Source: Aquabacter sediminis (GTDB lineage Bacteria; Pseudomonadota; Alphaproteobacteria; Rhizobiales; Xanthobacteraceae). From it: DNA of 64,000 nucleotides. Positions 18,348 to 28,951 of the stretch are shown in pieces. Made by a program: the position numbers and the translations under genes. Position 1 is the stretch's first letter. The number at the start of each line of letters is the position of its first letter. The notes under the pieces were generated by a model, which worked only from the letters and a program-made list of their open reading frames with translations, did not search any database and was not told the DNA's origin. The stretch is taken from the NCBI RefSeq assembly GCF_028863665.1, contig NZ_JARBFX010000007.1:62001-126000 (forward strand). Direction: 5' to 3'.

Positions 18348-19094
18348 CTATGAGCCGGGCTGCAGCGCCGCCTTGATGAGCGCCTGCGCATCCGGGCTCG
18401 CCCATTCGGCGGGGCCTGCCAGGAAGCCAATCTCGCAGCCTTTTGAGTCCACCAGCAAGGTGGTCGGCAGACCAAAGCCGCGACCGGCGGCGCGCAGCGC
18501 CTGGAAGCTCTTGGTGCCGGAATCCGCGAAGAAGCCGAGGGAGGTCACGCCGATCTCATTAAGGAAGGCCTTGGGCTTTTCCGGGTCGCGCGTGTCCAGG
18601 TTGATGGCCACCACCTCGAAGCGGTCCCCGCCCAGGTCCTTCTGAAGCGTGTCGAGCGCCGGCATTTCCTTCCGGCACGGCACGCACCAGGTGGCCCAGA
18701 GGTTCACCAGCAGCAGCTTGCCCTCGAAGTCCTTGAGGCTCATGGGCTTGCCCTCGCCATTGGCGAAGGTGAGCGGGGGAATGCGCCGCGGCTCCTGGGC
18801 CAGCGAAAGGGCTGCGATCTCGCCTTTCGCATAGGGCTTCAAGCGCTCGGCCAGGGAGACGGCACCAGCGCAATTGGGATCCTTGACGGGGGCGGAGGCC
18901 TCGGCCGGAGCAGCGGAGGACTTGGCCGACGGCGGCAGCGGTGCATTGCCCGGAAGGCCATTCATCCCGTATAGGGCAAGCGCGCCGACGAGGGCGCCGG
19001 CCAGCATCGCCCCGCCCACCAGGAGCACGGCCCCTGCCTTGCCTTTCTTGGGGGCCTCGGCATCTGGGGTGTGCGGCGCGGTCGGTTCTGTCAT
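18348..19094 (-). CDS. tlpA: TlpA-type membrane-anchored thioredoxin
   Basis: 248 residues from ATG 19094. A short cytoplasmic N-terminus is followed by a signal-anchor helix (about 24-45, [20 protein letters not shown]). The periplasmic thioredoxin domain has active site WCVPC (Cys137/Cys140) in [20 protein letters not shown] and a C-terminal [20 protein letters not shown]. TlpA reduces periplasmic partners during cytochrome oxidase assembly in Bradyrhizobium. Only 16 nt separate its start codon from that of the divergent argH. Confidence 0.9.
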   Translation of the reverse strand: MTEPTAPHTPDAEAPKKGKAGAVLLVGGAMLAGALVGALALYGMNGLPGNAPLPPSAKSSAAPAEASAPVKDPNCAGAVSLAERLKPYAKGEIAALSLAQEPRRIPPLTFANGEGKPMSLKDFEGKLLLVNLWATWCVPCRKEMPALDTLQKDLGGDRFEVVAINLDTRDPEKPKAFLNEIGVTSLGFFADSGTKSFQALRAAGRGFGLPTTLLVDSKGCEIGFLAGPAEWASPDAQALIKAALQPGS

Positions 19095-19110
19095 CAGTGG
19101 AAGGTCCGAT

Positions 19111-20502
19111 ATGAGCAACAAGATGTGGGGCGGTCGGTTCTCTACCGGCCCGGACGCCATCATGGAGGAAATCAACGCCTCCATCGGCTTCGATCAGCGT
19201 CTTTACGCTCAGGACATTGCCGGCTCCAAGGCCCATGCCGCCATGCTGGCCGCCCAGGGGATTGTCGGCGCGGAGGATGTCGAGAAGATCACGCAGGGTC
19301 TAGACACGATCCTGTCAGAGATCGAGGCCGGCGGCTTTACCTTCCGGCGCGACCTGGAAGACATTCATATGAATGTGGAGCAGCGCCTCGCTGACCTGAT
19401 CGGCCCCAGCGCCGGGCGCCTGCATACCGCCCGCTCGCGCAATGACCAGGTGGCCACGGACTTCCGCCTCTATGTGCGCGACACCATCGACGCGCTGGAT
19501 GCCCAGATCGCCGACCTTCAGCTGGCGCTCGCCGAGAAGGCGCTGGCCCATGCGGCCACTGTGATGCCCGGTTTCACCCATCTCCAGACCGCACAGCCGG
19601 TGACCTTTGGCCATCACCTCATGGCCTATGTGGAGATGCTCGGGCGCGATCGCGGCCGCCTCCAGGACGCTCGCGCTCGCCTGAACGAATGCCCGCTGGG
19701 CGCGGCGGCCCTGGCCGGCACCTCTTTCCCCATCGACCGGGAGGCCACGGCCCGGGCGCTCGGCTTCGACCGGCCCACCGCCAATTCGCTGGATTCGGTT
19801 TCCGACCGCGACTTCGTGCTGGAGACGCTCTCTGCCGCCTCCATCTGTGCCGTGCATTTGTCCCGGTTCGCCGAGGAGGTGGTGATCTGGACCTCGCCCT
19901 CCTTCGGTCTGATCAAGCTGTCGGACAAGTTCACCACCGGCTCCTCCATCATGCCGCAGAAGCGCAATCCGGACGCCGCCGAGCTGGTGCGCGCCAAGGC
20001 CGGGCGCATCATCGGCGCGCTGACCGGTCTGCTGGTGGTGATGAAGGGTCTGCCGCTCGCCTATGCCAAGGACATGCAGGAGGACAAGGAAGGCGCATTC
20101 GATGCCTTCTCAGCCCTTTCCCTGGTGGTGGCGGCCAGCGCCGGCATGGTGCGTGACCTGGAGCCCGACGTGAAGCGCATGAAAGCGGCGGCAGGCCAGG
20201 GCTATTCCACCGCCACGGACCTCGCCGACTGGCTGGTGCGGGGCCTGGGCATGCCCTTCCGCGAGGCGCACCATGTGACAGGCCGCATCGTTGCGCTGGC
20301 CTCCGCGCGCAACATTCCGCTGGAGCGCCTCAGCCTGGAAGACATGCAAAGCGTGGACGGGCGCATCACCAAGGATGTGTTCGGCGTGCTCTCGGTGACC
20401 AAGTCCGTGGCGAGCCGCGTCAGCTATGGCGGGACGGCACCCTCCCGCGTGCGGGCGCAAGCGCGTCGCTGGCTGAAGAAGCTGGAGCCCAAGGGCGCCT
20501 GA
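19111..20502 (+). CDS. argH: Argininosuccinate lyase
   Basis: 463 residues from ATG 19111 ([28 protein letters not shown]), preceded by GGAAGG. The family signature [36 protein letters not shown] and [20 protein letters not shown] are all present. It splits argininosuccinate to arginine and fumarate. An in-frame 79-codon upstream extension exists but runs through tlpA antisense and is not real. Confidence 0.97.
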   Translation: MSNKMWGGRFSTGPDAIMEEINASIGFDQRLYAQDIAGSKAHAAMLAAQGIVGAEDVEKITQGLDTILSEIEAGGFTFRRDLEDIHMNVEQRLADLIGPSAGRLHTARSRNDQVATDFRLYVRDTIDALDAQIADLQLALAEKALAHAATVMPGFTHLQTAQPVTFGHHLMAYVEMLGRDRGRLQDARARLNECPLGAAALAGTSFPIDREATARALGFDRPTANSLDSVSDRDFVLETLSAASICAVHLSRFAEEVVIWTSPSFGLIKLSDKFTTGSSIMPQKRNPDAAELVRAKAGRIIGALTGLLVVMKGLPLAYAKDMQEDKEGAFDAFSALSLVVAASAGMVRDLEPDVKRMKAAAGQGYSTATDLADWLVRGLGMPFREAHHVTGRIVALASARNIPLERLSLEDMQSVDGRITKDVFGVLSVTKSVASRVSYGGTAPSRVRAQARRWLKKLEPKGA

Positions 20503-20555
20503 GAGCGCCACCACGTCCCGGGCGCCTGAGGGCGCCTGAACCGCTGGAGGCGCCT

Positions 20556-21197
20556 GTGGCCGAGCCGCCCGACTTCGATTCGGCCTTTCAAGCCCGGCTG
20601 CGAGACCTCCTGGTCTGGCGGCGGGACGTGCGCGCCTTCAGGACCAAGGCCTTGCCTGCCGGCACATTGGAGCGGCTCGTGGACGTGGCGGCACTCGCCC
20701 CGTCCGTCGGCCTCAGCCAGCCCTGGCGCTTCGTGGCGGTGGATGATCCGGCCCGCCGGGCCGCCATTCGCACCTGCTTCGAAGCCTGCAACGCGGAGGC
20801 GCTGCGGCAGCAGGATCCGGAGCGGGCGCCCTCCTATGCGCGGTTGAAGCTCGCGGGGCTCGACGATGCGCCCTGCCATCTGGCGGTGTTTGCGGATCGC
20901 GACACCGTGCAGGGCCACAGGCTCGGCCGCTTGACCATGCCGGAGACCATTGATTATTCCGCGGTGATGGCGGTGCACACCTTGTGGCTCGCGGCGCGGG
21001 CGGAGGGCATTGGGGTGGGCTGGGTATCCATCCTCGATCCCGGCCAGATCGCCGGCATTCTCGGTGTGCCCGAAGCCTGGCGCTTCATCGGCTATTTCTG
21101 CATCGGCTACCCGCTGGAGGAGAGCGACACACCGGCGCTGGAGCGGCTCGAATGGGAGCGGCGACGGACGCAAGCGGGCCTGCTCCTGCGTCGTTGA
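20556..21197 (+). CDS. bluB: 5,6-dimethylbenzimidazole synthase (BluB)
   Basis: 213 residues, GTG start with CTGGAGG 5 nt upstream. Nitroreductase fold with BluB-type segments: RRDVRAFRTKALPAGTLERLVDVAALAPSVGLSQPWRFV and YSAVMAVHTLWLAARAEGIGVGWVSILDP. BluB fragments FMNH2 to dimethylbenzimidazole, the lower ligand of cobalamin. No other B12 gene lies in the window, so the assignment rests on sequence alone; another nitroreductase is a minor alternative. Confidence 0.85.
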   Translation: MAEPPDFDSAFQARLRDLLVWRRDVRAFRTKALPAGTLERLVDVAALAPSVGLSQPWRFVAVDDPARRAAIRTCFEACNAEALRQQDPERAPSYARLKLAGLDDAPCHLAVFADRDTVQGHRLGRLTMPETIDYSAVMAVHTLWLAARAEGIGVGWVSILDPGQIAGILGVPEAWRFIGYFCIGYPLEESDTPALERLEWERRRTQAGLLLRR

Positions 21198-21351
21198 AGG
21201 ACTTTTCCCGCACGCAGACTGGGTCAGGACGGCGGCAAGGGGCTACCCGGTGCGGCGCGGATGCATCGCCCGGGCTTCTCTTGCAGTGCGGGGCTCGCCT
21301 TTGGCGGCGCCGTCGCTATATTGGGCCGTGAATTTCGCAGGATCATCGGAC

Positions 21352-21732
21352 GTGCCATTGCGCCTTACCCTTCCCATGGTCGCCGCTCTCGCGCTCGCGC
21401 TTGCCGCATGCGGCGTGAAGGGCCCGCTGGAGCCGCCGCCCAATCCGCAGGCGGGAAGCAGCCAGACTGGCAGCGCCCAGGGCACCACAGGCCAGGCGAC
21501 GCCGACCACGCCAGCCCGTCCCACCGCCACCAACATGCCCAATTCCCCCACCAGCGAGGCCAAGGAAGTCACGCAGGAGGGCGAGGTGGCCTGGGGTTCC
21601 AACCCGGCCGCCACCTACACCTATGTGCCGCCGAACACGCCTGGGGATTCGGTCTCCCGTCCTGCTCCGAAGGATGGCGCCACCAACCCGGCCACCGCCA
21701 AGAAGCCATTCTTTCTCGATTTCCTGCTCTGA
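21352..21732 (+). CDS. Small lipoprotein of the LptM (YifL) type
   Basis: 126 residues from GTG 21352: a signal peptide (LRLTLPMVAALALALAACG) with lipobox LAAC, then GVKGPLEPP, the hallmark of the small lipoprotein family encoded before lysA/dapF. In E. coli LptM helps LptD maturation in the outer membrane. The remaining ~95 residues are Pro/Thr/Ser-rich and low-complexity, ending KKPFFLDFLL. A further GTG at 21328 is in frame but would give an unusually long n-region. It lies 15 nt upstream of lysA. Confidence 0.8.
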   Translation: MPLRLTLPMVAALALALAACGVKGPLEPPPNPQAGSSQTGSAQGTTGQATPTTPARPTATNMPNSPTSEAKEVTQEGEVAWGSNPAATYTYVPPNTPGDSVSRPAPKDGATNPATAKKPFFLDFLL

Positions 21733-21747
21733 GGGCGGGTTCGCTCC

Positions 21748-23016
21748 ATGCACCATTTTGATTATCGCGACGGCCGGCTCCATGCCGAGGACGTCGACCT
21801 GACCGCGCTTGCAACGCAGGTGGGCACGCCCTTCTATTGCTATTCCACGGCGACCCTGGAGCGGCACTACCGGGTGTTCACGCAGGCCTTCGCCGGCCGC
21901 GACGTGCTGCTGTGCTATGCGCTGAAGGCCAATTCCAACCAGTCGGTGATCTCGACGCTGGCGCGCCTTGGCGCGGGCGCGGACATCGTCTCGGGCGGCG
22001 AGCTGAAGCGGGCGCTGTCCGCGGGGGTGAAGGCCGACCGCATCGTCTTTTCCGGCGTCGGAAAGACACGGCAGGAAATGGCGGATGCGCTCGATGCCGG
22101 CATCCTGTGCTTCAATGTGGAGAGCGAGCCGGAACTGGAGGCCCTCTCGGAGGTCGCCACCAGCCTCGGGGCCATGGCGCGGGTGTCGTTGCGGGTCAAC
22201 CCCGACGTGGATGCCCGCACCCACGCCAAGATTTCGACGGGCAAGTCAGAGACCAAGTTCGGCATCCCCATTTCCCGCGCCCGGGAGGTCTATGCCGATG
22301 CCGCGCGTCTGCCGGGCATTCTGGTTGCCGGCATCGACATGCATATTGGCAGCCAGATCACCGACCTCGCCCCGTTCGAGAACGCCACCTTGCTGATGGC
22401 GGAGCTGGCGCGCGATCTGATGGGCAACGGCCACAAGCTGCACCATCTGGACCTCGGCGGCGGCCTGGGCGTGCCCTATGCGCCCGAAGACCCCCTCCCC
22501 CCGACACCCGATGCCTATGCGGCCGTGGTGAACCGGGCGCTGGGCGACATCAAGCTGCCCCTCATCTTCGAGATGGGCCGCATGATCGTGGCCAATGCGG
22601 GCATCCTCGTCACCCGGGTCCTCTATGTGAAGAAGGGCGAGGGCAAGACCTTCGTCATCGTGGACGCGGCCATGAACGACCTCATCCGGCCGACCCTTTA
22701 CGAGGCCTATCACGACCTCGTTCCCGTTGAGGCCGCCTCCGAAGGCGCGCCGAAGGCGGTGGTGGATGTGGTGGGGCCGGTGTGCGAGACCGGTGATTAT
22801 CTGGCCCTGGCCCGCGCCCTCCCCGAGCTGAAGTCGGGCGACCTGGTGGCGGTGATGACCGCAGGCGCCTATGGCGCGGTGCAGGCGGGCACGTACAACA
22901 CCCGCCCGCTGGTGCCGGAGGTGTTGGTGCGCGGCAAGGATGCGGCGGTGGTGCGTCCCCGACTCAGTGCAGAGGACATCATCGCCCTCGACCGCACGGC
23001 GCCCTGGCTCGGCTGA
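21748..23016 (+). CDS. lysA: Diaminopimelate decarboxylase
   Basis: 422 residues; the last step of lysine synthesis. PLP lysine is Lys60 in CYALKANSN. HIGSQITDLAPF, the glycine loop HLDLGGGLGVPY, VGPVCETGDYLA (substrate Cys) and AGAYGAVQAGTYNTRPL all match the alanine-racemase-fold decarboxylase family. In an apparent operon with the upstream lipoprotein. Confidence 0.97.
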   Translation: MHHFDYRDGRLHAEDVDLTALATQVGTPFYCYSTATLERHYRVFTQAFAGRDVLLCYALKANSNQSVISTLARLGAGADIVSGGELKRALSAGVKADRIVFSGVGKTRQEMADALDAGILCFNVESEPELEALSEVATSLGAMARVSLRVNPDVDARTHAKISTGKSETKFGIPISRAREVYADAARLPGILVAGIDMHIGSQITDLAPFENATLLMAELARDLMGNGHKLHHLDLGGGLGVPYAPEDPLPPTPDAYAAVVNRALGDIKLPLIFEMGRMIVANAGILVTRVLYVKKGEGKTFVIVDAAMNDLIRPTLYEAYHDLVPVEAASEGAPKAVVDVVGPVCETGDYLALARALPELKSGDLVAVMTAGAYGAVQAGTYNTRPLVPEVLVRGKDAAVVRPRLSAEDIIALDRTAPWLG

Positions 23017-23102
23017 TCCCCGGCCCCCTCCCCTTCCTCGCGTCTGCCTCGTCATGGAACCCCGGCGGCTACCACCGTGTTGGGGTTTCAAAGGAGAGCG
23101 CG

Positions 23103-23342
23103 ATGAACCATTCTGACGCGCAGCGCGAGCGCCGCCGGTCTGGCCCGTCCCTATCGCCAGCTCAGGGCGAGCAGGCCTATGGGCGGGGCAGTCCGGAGGG
23201 ACGGCTTGAAAGCTACGGGTCTCTTGAGACCGACAGCTCCACCTCGGAGTTCGAGCCGTCCTGGCACCTGTGGTGTCTCATCGTGGCGGCCATGACGGTG
23301 TCGGCCATGATCCTGGCCGTCCTGACCTTCCAGGCCGCCTGA
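23103..23342 (+). CDS. Small tail-anchored membrane protein, unknown
   Basis: 79 residues with a strong AAGGAGA site just upstream of ATG 23103, which supports a real gene. The N-terminal 50 residues are polar and Ser/Glu/Arg-rich. One hydrophobic segment (about 55-77, WHLWCLIVAAMTVSAMILAVL) ends the protein, giving a C-tail-anchored topology. Its stop is 3 nt from the convergent mutS stop. No family recognised. Confidence 0.65.
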   Translation: MNHSDAQRERRRSGPSLSPAQGEQAYGRGSPEGRLESYGSLETDSSTSEFEPSWHLWCLIVAAMTVSAMILAVLTFQAA

Positions 23343-23345
23343 TCC

Positions 23346-26108
23346 TCACCCCGCGCCCTGGCGCCGCAGTGCCTTGAGCCGATAGAGCGCGTCCAGCGCC
23401 TCCCGGGGCGTGAGGCCATCGGGATCGAGCGCGTCCAGTGCCTCATCCACCGCATCATCCTCGGCCACCGGCACGGTCGCCACCGAAACCGGACGCCGGG
23501 CGGCAGCGAACAAGGGCAGCTCATCCACCAGCTTCTGGGCCGGCGAAGCCCGGTCCGCCGCTTCAAGCTCAGCCAGCACCGCCTTCGCTCGGGCGATGAC
23601 CGCTGGCGGCAGGCCGGCAAGCTTGGCCACCTGGATGCCGTAGGAGCGATCCGCCGCGCCGGGTACGACCTCGTGCAGGAACACCACATCGCCTTGCCAT
23701 TCCGTCACCTTCACGGTGGCGTTGGCGAGGCGCCGGCAGCGCTGGGACAGCGCGGTCAGCTCATGGAAATGGGTGGCGAACAGGGCCCGGCAGCCATTGA
23801 CCTCATGGAGATGCTCCAGGCTCGCCCAGGCGATGGACATGCCGTCGAACGTGGCGGTGCCGCGCCCGATCTCGTCCAGGATCACAAGGGAGCGGGGCGT
23901 CGCCTGGTTCAGGATGGCGGCGGTTTCCACCATTTCCACCATGAAGGTGGACCGCCCCCGCGCCAGGTCGTCAGCAGCCCCCACCCGAGAGAACAGCCGG
24001 TCGACGATGCCGAGGCGGGCTGCGCGCGCAGGCACGAAAGCGCCGGCCTGGGCGAGCACCGCGATGAGGGCGTTCTGGCGCAGGAAGGTGGACTTGCCGG
24101 CCATGTTTGGCCCGGTGACCAGCACGATGCGGCCCCGCGCGTCGCCCTCCACGGGGGGCGAGAGGTCGCAATCATTGGCCACGAACGGCCCGCCGGAGCG
24201 GGAGAGCGCCTGCTCCACCACCGGATGACGGCCGCCCTCCACCTGGAAGTCCACCGCCTCGCTCATGTGCGGGCGCACATAGCGCTCATCCACGGCCAGC
24301 TTCGCGAGACCCGCGATCACATCCAGTTCCGCCAGCGCCTCGGCGGCGGCGCGGATGGCGTCGGTCTGCTCAACCACGGCGGCGGCGAGGCGGTCGAAGA
24401 TCTGCTGCTCCAGGGCCAGCGCCCGTTCCCCGGCGCTGGCGATTCGGCTTTCCAGTTCGCCCAGTTCCACGGACGTGAAGCGCACCGCCCCGGCCAGCGT
24501 CTGGCGATGCACGAAGGTGCCGGCGAAAGGGTCCTCCCGCAGCCGGTCGGCATTCTGGGCGGTTACCTCGACAAAATAGCCCAGCACCGCATTGTGCCGG
24601 ATCTTGAGGGAGCGGACCCCCGTTTCCTCGCAATAGCGCTTCTCCAGCGCCGCGACCACGCGCCGGCTCTCATCCCGCAGGGCCCGGGTCTGGTCGAGGT
24701 CGATGTCATAGCCGGGGCGGACGAAGCCGCCGTCGCGCCGGTTGGGCGGGGGCTCGTCGACGATGGCGGAAGCCAGTTCCCCCGCGAGGCCCGAATCGCC
24801 CTTGGCGAGGCGGGCGGCGCAGGCGCGCAGGTCTGCGGGCGCGTCTGGCGGAAAGGCGGCGGCGAGGGCGAAGCCCTCTTCGAGCCCCTGGCCGATGGCG
24901 GCGAGATCGCGCGGGCTCCCGCGGCCCAGGGAAAGGCGCGACAAGGCGCGGGCGAGATCGGGCGCGCGGGCGAGGCGCTGGCGCAGCGCCGCCGTGAGGC
25001 CGGTATCCTCCACCAGGGCCTCCACCGCATCGTGCCGGGCGCGGATGGCGGCGATGTCGGTGAGCGGCTCGCCGATCCGCCGGGCGAGCAGGCGGGCGCC
25101 GGCGGCCGTGACGGTGCGGTCGACCGCCGCCAGCAGGGAGCCGCGCCGCTCTCCGGACGTGGTGCGGGTCAGTTCCAGGTTGGTGCGGGTGCCCGCATCG
25201 ATGAGCATGGACCCGCCATCGGCTTCGCGACTGGGCGGGGCGAGGGCCGGGCGGGCCCCCAGCTGGGTACGCTCCACATAGGCGACAATGGCGGCGGCGG
25301 CGATCAGTTCGGCGCGGGTGAAGGTGCCGAAGGCCTCCAGCGTCTTGACCGCGAAGAAGGCGGCGAGGCGATGCTCGGCGCCGGCCCCCTCGAAGCTCTG
25401 GCGCGGAAGCGGGGTGACCGCTGGCAGCTCCCGCCACAGCTCCCGCAGATCCCCATCCTCGAACAGGGCATCCGAGACCAGCACCTCGGCCGGGTCGATG
25501 CGGGCGATGTCGGCGGCCAGTTGCTCCTTGCGGCTCGCCGCCACGCGGAAGCTGCCGGTGGAGACGTCGGTGAAGGCGAGGCCATAGGCATGCTCGTCCT
25601 CCCCGCCGGCACGGGTGCGGGCCACTGCCAGGAGGACATTCTCGCGCTTGGCATCCAGCAGCGCGTCCTCGGTGAGGGTGCCGGGGGTGACAAGGCGCGT
25701 CACGTCGCGGCGCACCACCGCCTTGGCGCCGCGCTTGCGCGCTTCGGCGGGGTCTTCCAGCTGCTCGCAGACCGCCACCCGGAAGCCCAGCGCGATGAGC
25801 TTGTGGAGATATTCCTCGGAGCGGGAGATGGGCACGCCGCACATGGGGATGTCCTCCCCCATGTGCTTGCCGCGCTTGGTGAGCACGATGCCGAGCGCCT
25901 GGGAGGCCTTCTCGGCATCCTCGAAGAACAGCTCGTAGAAGTCGCCCATCCGGTAGAAGAGGAGGCAGTCCGGATTGGCCGCCTTGATCTCGATAAACTG
26001 GGCCATGACCGGCGTGACGCGGCCCTCCTCGGCCCGGGCGGCGGCGGGAGGGGCTTCGTCCGGTGGGGTGTCCGGGGCGTCGGTGAGGTCGGCGGCCTGT
26101 GGGATCAT
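23346..26108 (-). CDS. mutS: DNA mismatch repair protein MutS
   Basis: 920 residues. The mismatch-recognition loop [12 protein letters not shown] (Phe-x-Glu wedge), the connector, lever and clamp domains, and the ATPase with Walker [32 protein letters not shown], Walker [12 protein letters not shown] and ATHFHELT are present. A roughly 35-residue N-terminal Pro/Asp/Glu-rich extension precedes the MutS I domain. Transcribed leftward, downstream of pit by 97 nt. Confidence 0.97.
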   Translation of the reverse strand: MIPQAADLTDAPDTPPDEAPPAAARAEEGRVTPVMAQFIEIKAANPDCLLFYRMGDFYELFFEDAEKASQALGIVLTKRGKHMGEDIPMCGVPISRSEEYLHKLIALGFRVAVCEQLEDPAEARKRGAKAVVRRDVTRLVTPGTLTEDALLDAKRENVLLAVARTRAGGEDEHAYGLAFTDVSTGSFRVAASRKEQLAADIARIDPAEVLVSDALFEDGDLRELWRELPAVTPLPRQSFEGAGAEHRLAAFFAVKTLEAFGTFTRAELIAAAAIVAYVERTQLGARPALAPPSREADGGSMLIDAGTRTNLELTRTTSGERRGSLLAAVDRTVTAAGARLLARRIGEPLTDIAAIRARHDAVEALVEDTGLTAALRQRLARAPDLARALSRLSLGRGSPRDLAAIGQGLEEGFALAAAFPPDAPADLRACAARLAKGDSGLAGELASAIVDEPPPNRRDGGFVRPGYDIDLDQTRALRDESRRVVAALEKRYCEETGVRSLKIRHNAVLGYFVEVTAQNADRLREDPFAGTFVHRQTLAGAVRFTSVELGELESRIASAGERALALEQQIFDRLAAAVVEQTDAIRAAAEALAELDVIAGLAKLAVDERYVRPHMSEAVDFQVEGGRHPVVEQALSRSGGPFVANDCDLSPPVEGDARGRIVLVTGPNMAGKSTFLRQNALIAVLAQAGAFVPARAARLGIVDRLFSRVGAADDLARGRSTFMVEMVETAAILNQATPRSLVILDEIGRGTATFDGMSIAWASLEHLHEVNGCRALFATHFHELTALSQRCRRLANATVKVTEWQGDVVFLHEVVPGAADRSYGIQVAKLAGLPPAVIARAKAVLAELEAADRASPAQKLVDELPLFAAARRPVSVATVPVAEDDAVDEALDALDPDGLTPREALDALYRLKALRRQGAG

Positions 26109-26205
26109 GGCCGAAAGCTAACGGGGCGGGAGCGCCCTGTCAGCGCCGCCCGCCCCGTGTTCGACAGGAAAGTGCGACGGCCCGCTCGGCCGCCGCCTGG
26201 CCAGG

Positions 26206-27834
26206 TCAGAAAATCTGGAGCAGCAGGATGTAGATGCCGCCCGCCAGGACGATGGCCGCCGGCAGGGTGAGCACCCAGGCCATGGCGAGGTTGCGCACGG
26301 TCGACCATTGCAGGCCCGAATGGTTGGCCGCCATGGTGCCGGCCACGCCCGAAGACAGCACATGGGTGGTGGACACCGGCAGGCCGTAATGGTCCGCCGC
26401 CAGGATGGTGCCCATGGCCACCAGCTCCGCCGCGCCGCCCTGGGCATAGGTCAAATGGGACTTGCCGATCTTCTCGCCCACGGTGACCACGATGCGCTTC
26501 CAGCCCACCATGGTGCCCAGGCCCAGCGCGATGGCCACCGCCACCTTCACCCAGATGGGGATGAACTTGGTGGCCTCGTCCAGCGAGCGCTTGAAGGCCG
26601 CCAAATTCTCCGTGGTCTGTGCATCGAAGCTGGGGGCGTGGGTCCGCTGCATGATGGCGATGGTCTCGGACGCCAGATACATGTCGTTGCGCATGTTCGG
26701 CACCGCCGCCGCCGGCACCTGCGAGAGCGAATTGTGTGTCGCCACCAGCTGCGCGATCTCGCCGGCCACGGCGGCCAGGGCCGGAACGGTGTCCGGCTGA
26801 ACCTTGCGGTCACGGACGAAGACCGTGAGGCTGGCGCGGGGATCGGCGACGGGCGCGGCGCCAGGCTGATAGGCGATCAGGGAGGCCTGGGTGGCCTGCG
26901 CCAAGGCGCGGAACTGAGCCACGTCCGCTGGGTCAACGGCGCGGTTGAGCGCATAGGCGGTGGGCACGATGCCGATCAGGATCAGCATGATCAGGCCCAT
27001 GCCCTTTTGCCCGTCATTGGAGCCGTGGGCGAACGACACGCCGGTGCAGGTGACCACAAGCAGGCCGCGAATCCACCACGGCGGGGCATGGTTTTCCTTC
27101 GGCGCGCGATAAAGCGCGGGGTTCTTCACCAGCACCTTCATGGAGAGCAGCAGCAGGCCCGCGGCCACGAAGCCCACCACCGGCGACAGCAGAAGGGAAT
27201 AGCCCACATTGGCGGCCTGCCCCCAATCCACGCCGGCCGTCCCATCGGCCGTGTGCATCAGCTGATTGGCGAGGCCCACGCCAATGATGGAGCCGATGAG
27301 GGTGTGGGAGGAGGACGCCGGCAGGCCCAGATACCAGGTGCCGAGATTCCACAGGATGGCCGCCACCAGAAGGGCGAACACCATGGCCATGCCGGCGCTG
27401 GAACCAACATTCAGGATCAGCTCCACCGGCAGCAGCGAGATGATGCCGAAGGCCACGGCCCCGGAGGAGACCAGCACGCCGATGAAGTTCCAGCAGCCCG
27501 ACCAGACCACGGCAAAATGGGCCGGCAGGCTGTTGGTATAGATGACGGTGGCCACCGCATTGGCGGTGTCGTGGAAGCCGTTCACGAACTCGAAGCCGAG
27601 CGCGATGAGGAGGGCAACGAACAGCAGCAGGAAGGGCGCAAACGTCAGGACGCCCACGTCCGCGCGCTGCATGTCCGACCAGATGGACCAGCCCACATAG
27701 GCCAGGCCACCCAGCAGGATGGCAAAGAAGATGAAGACCTCGCGCAGGCTCTTTTCCCGCTCGAAGCGGGCGCCCGGTTTGGCTTTATGGGCGTGAGACT
27801 TGTGACCCGTCCCCTGGGTTGCAATATGCGCCAC
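26206..27834 (-). CDS. pit: PiT-family inorganic phosphate transporter
   Basis: 542 residues, about ten hydrophobic helices. The duplicated PiT signature appears as GFEFVNGFHDTANAVATVIYT (N-terminal) and SFAHGSNDGQKGMGL (C-terminal), with a charged cytoplasmic loop (about 290-420) between the halves. A proton-coupled metal-phosphate symporter is expected. The length is somewhat over the E. coli PitA size, owing to a charged His/Lys-rich N-terminus. Confidence 0.93.
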   Translation of the reverse strand: MAHIATQGTGHKSHAHKAKPGARFEREKSLREVFIFFAILLGGLAYVGWSIWSDMQRADVGVLTFAPFLLLFVALLIALGFEFVNGFHDTANAVATVIYTNSLPAHFAVVWSGCWNFIGVLVSSGAVAFGIISLLPVELILNVGSSAGMAMVFALLVAAILWNLGTWYLGLPASSSHTLIGSIIGVGLANQLMHTADGTAGVDWGQAANVGYSLLLSPVVGFVAAGLLLLSMKVLVKNPALYRAPKENHAPPWWIRGLLVVTCTGVSFAHGSNDGQKGMGLIMLILIGIVPTAYALNRAVDPADVAQFRALAQATQASLIAYQPGAAPVADPRASLTVFVRDRKVQPDTVPALAAVAGEIAQLVATHNSLSQVPAAAVPNMRNDMYLASETIAIMQRTHAPSFDAQTTENLAAFKRSLDEATKFIPIWVKVAVAIALGLGTMVGWKRIVVTVGEKIGKSHLTYAQGGAAELVAMGTILAADHYGLPVSTTHVLSSGVAGTMAANHSGLQWSTVRNLAMAWVLTLPAAIVLAGGIYILLLQIF

Positions 27835-28015
27835 GCGGCCCCCCTCGGCACCTGACTTGCCTTATAGGCGCAGCATGCTTGGCTCAAGGTGGTGACGCGC
27901 GAATGACGCAGCGCACCATGTCGCGGCGGCGTGGCGGGCAAGGTGGCGCGAGGCGCACACGGCGCCCCGCGCGACAGGTTGAGGGCTGAAAGGCGCTGCC
28001 TTCAGGCCGCGCCCG

Positions 28016-28882
28016 TCACTCCGCCCCGAGCTTGCGGCAGAGGAGGTCCAGCTGGTCGAGGTCGGAATAGCGGATGCGCAATTCGCCGCCCTCCCCCTTG
28101 GTCTGGAGCTGCACCTTCAGCCCCAGGGCCTCGGCGATGCGACGTTCCACCGCGCGGGTGTCGGCATCCTTCTCGGCGGGACGGGACGAGCCGGCCACGG
28201 CGGTCTTCACCTTGGCGAGGGCCTCCACGTCGCGGACATTGAGGCCCTTCTCCACCACCTCGCGGGCGATCCGCGCCGGGTCGTCATGGGTCAGCAGCGC
28301 GCGGGCATGGCCGGCGGTGAGGCGGCCGTCCGCCACATAGGTCTTCACCTGCTCCGGCAGCTTCATGAGGCGCAGTGTGTTGGCGATGTGGCTGCGGCTC
28401 TTGCCGATGACCTTGGAGAGGTCCTGCTGGGTGTAGGAAAACTCGGCCATCAGGGCCTCGTAGCCCTGGGCCTCTTCCAGCGGGTTGAGGTCGGAGCGCT
28501 GGACATTCTCGATGATGGCGACTTCCAGCGCCTCCCGGTCGTTCAGCTCCACCACCACCACGGGCACCTCGTGGAGCGCGGCGCGCTGGGCGGCGCGCCA
28601 GCGGCGCTCGCCGGCCACGATCTCGAACGCGTTCGGGCCGATGGTGCGCACCACGATGGGCTGGATGATGCCCTTTTCCTTCACCGAGGCGGTCAGGTCC
28701 TCCAGCCCCTCTTCCAGGAAGGTGCGGCGCGGATTGCGCGGGCTGGGGCGGACGAACTCGATCGGCACCTTGCGCACGCCGGCGCCCTTCTGCACCGGGG
28801 CGGGACGGGCATCGTCCCCGCCCATGTCGCCGATCAGCGCCGCCAATCCCCGCCCGAGCCGCGAGCGGCCTTCTTCCGCCAT
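28016..28882 (-). CDS. parB: Chromosome partitioning protein ParB
   Basis: 288 residues. N-terminal ParA-contact motif RLGRGLAALIGD, CTP-binding GERRWRAAQRA and ENVQRSDLNPLEEAQGY boxes, an HTH (YTQQDLSKVIGKSRSHIANTLRL) and a C-terminal dimer domain. It binds parS and spreads as a CTP-dependent clamp. Four parS sites lie 1.5-8 kb to the right. Ends the leftward mnmG-rsmG-parA-parB series. Confidence 0.97.
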   Translation of the reverse strand: MAEEGRSRLGRGLAALIGDMGGDDARPAPVQKGAGVRKVPIEFVRPSPRNPRRTFLEEGLEDLTASVKEKGIIQPIVVRTIGPNAFEIVAGERRWRAAQRAALHEVPVVVVELNDREALEVAIIENVQRSDLNPLEEAQGYEALMAEFSYTQQDLSKVIGKSRSHIANTLRLMKLPEQVKTYVADGRLTAGHARALLTHDDPARIAREVVEKGLNVRDVEALAKVKTAVAGSSRPAEKDADTRAVERRIAEALGLKVQLQTKGEGGELRIRYSDLDQLDLLCRKLGAE

Positions 28883-28951
28883 GTTGAGGGTCCCTCTCCT
28901 GCCGCGGCCGAAACCGCCGCCGTCCCATTCACATCAAAGAGCGAGGCGGCC

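Noticed and set aside
20490-20560. Repeated GGCGCCTGA around the argH stop and bluB start
   Set aside because: Three short copies in a very GC-rich stretch, one of them being the argH end codons. No regular spacing or symmetry beyond chance.
23673-26270. 865-residue open frame on the plus strand opposite mutS
   Set aside because: mutS on the minus strand has all catalytic motifs; the antisense frame is low-complexity and has no ribosome site.
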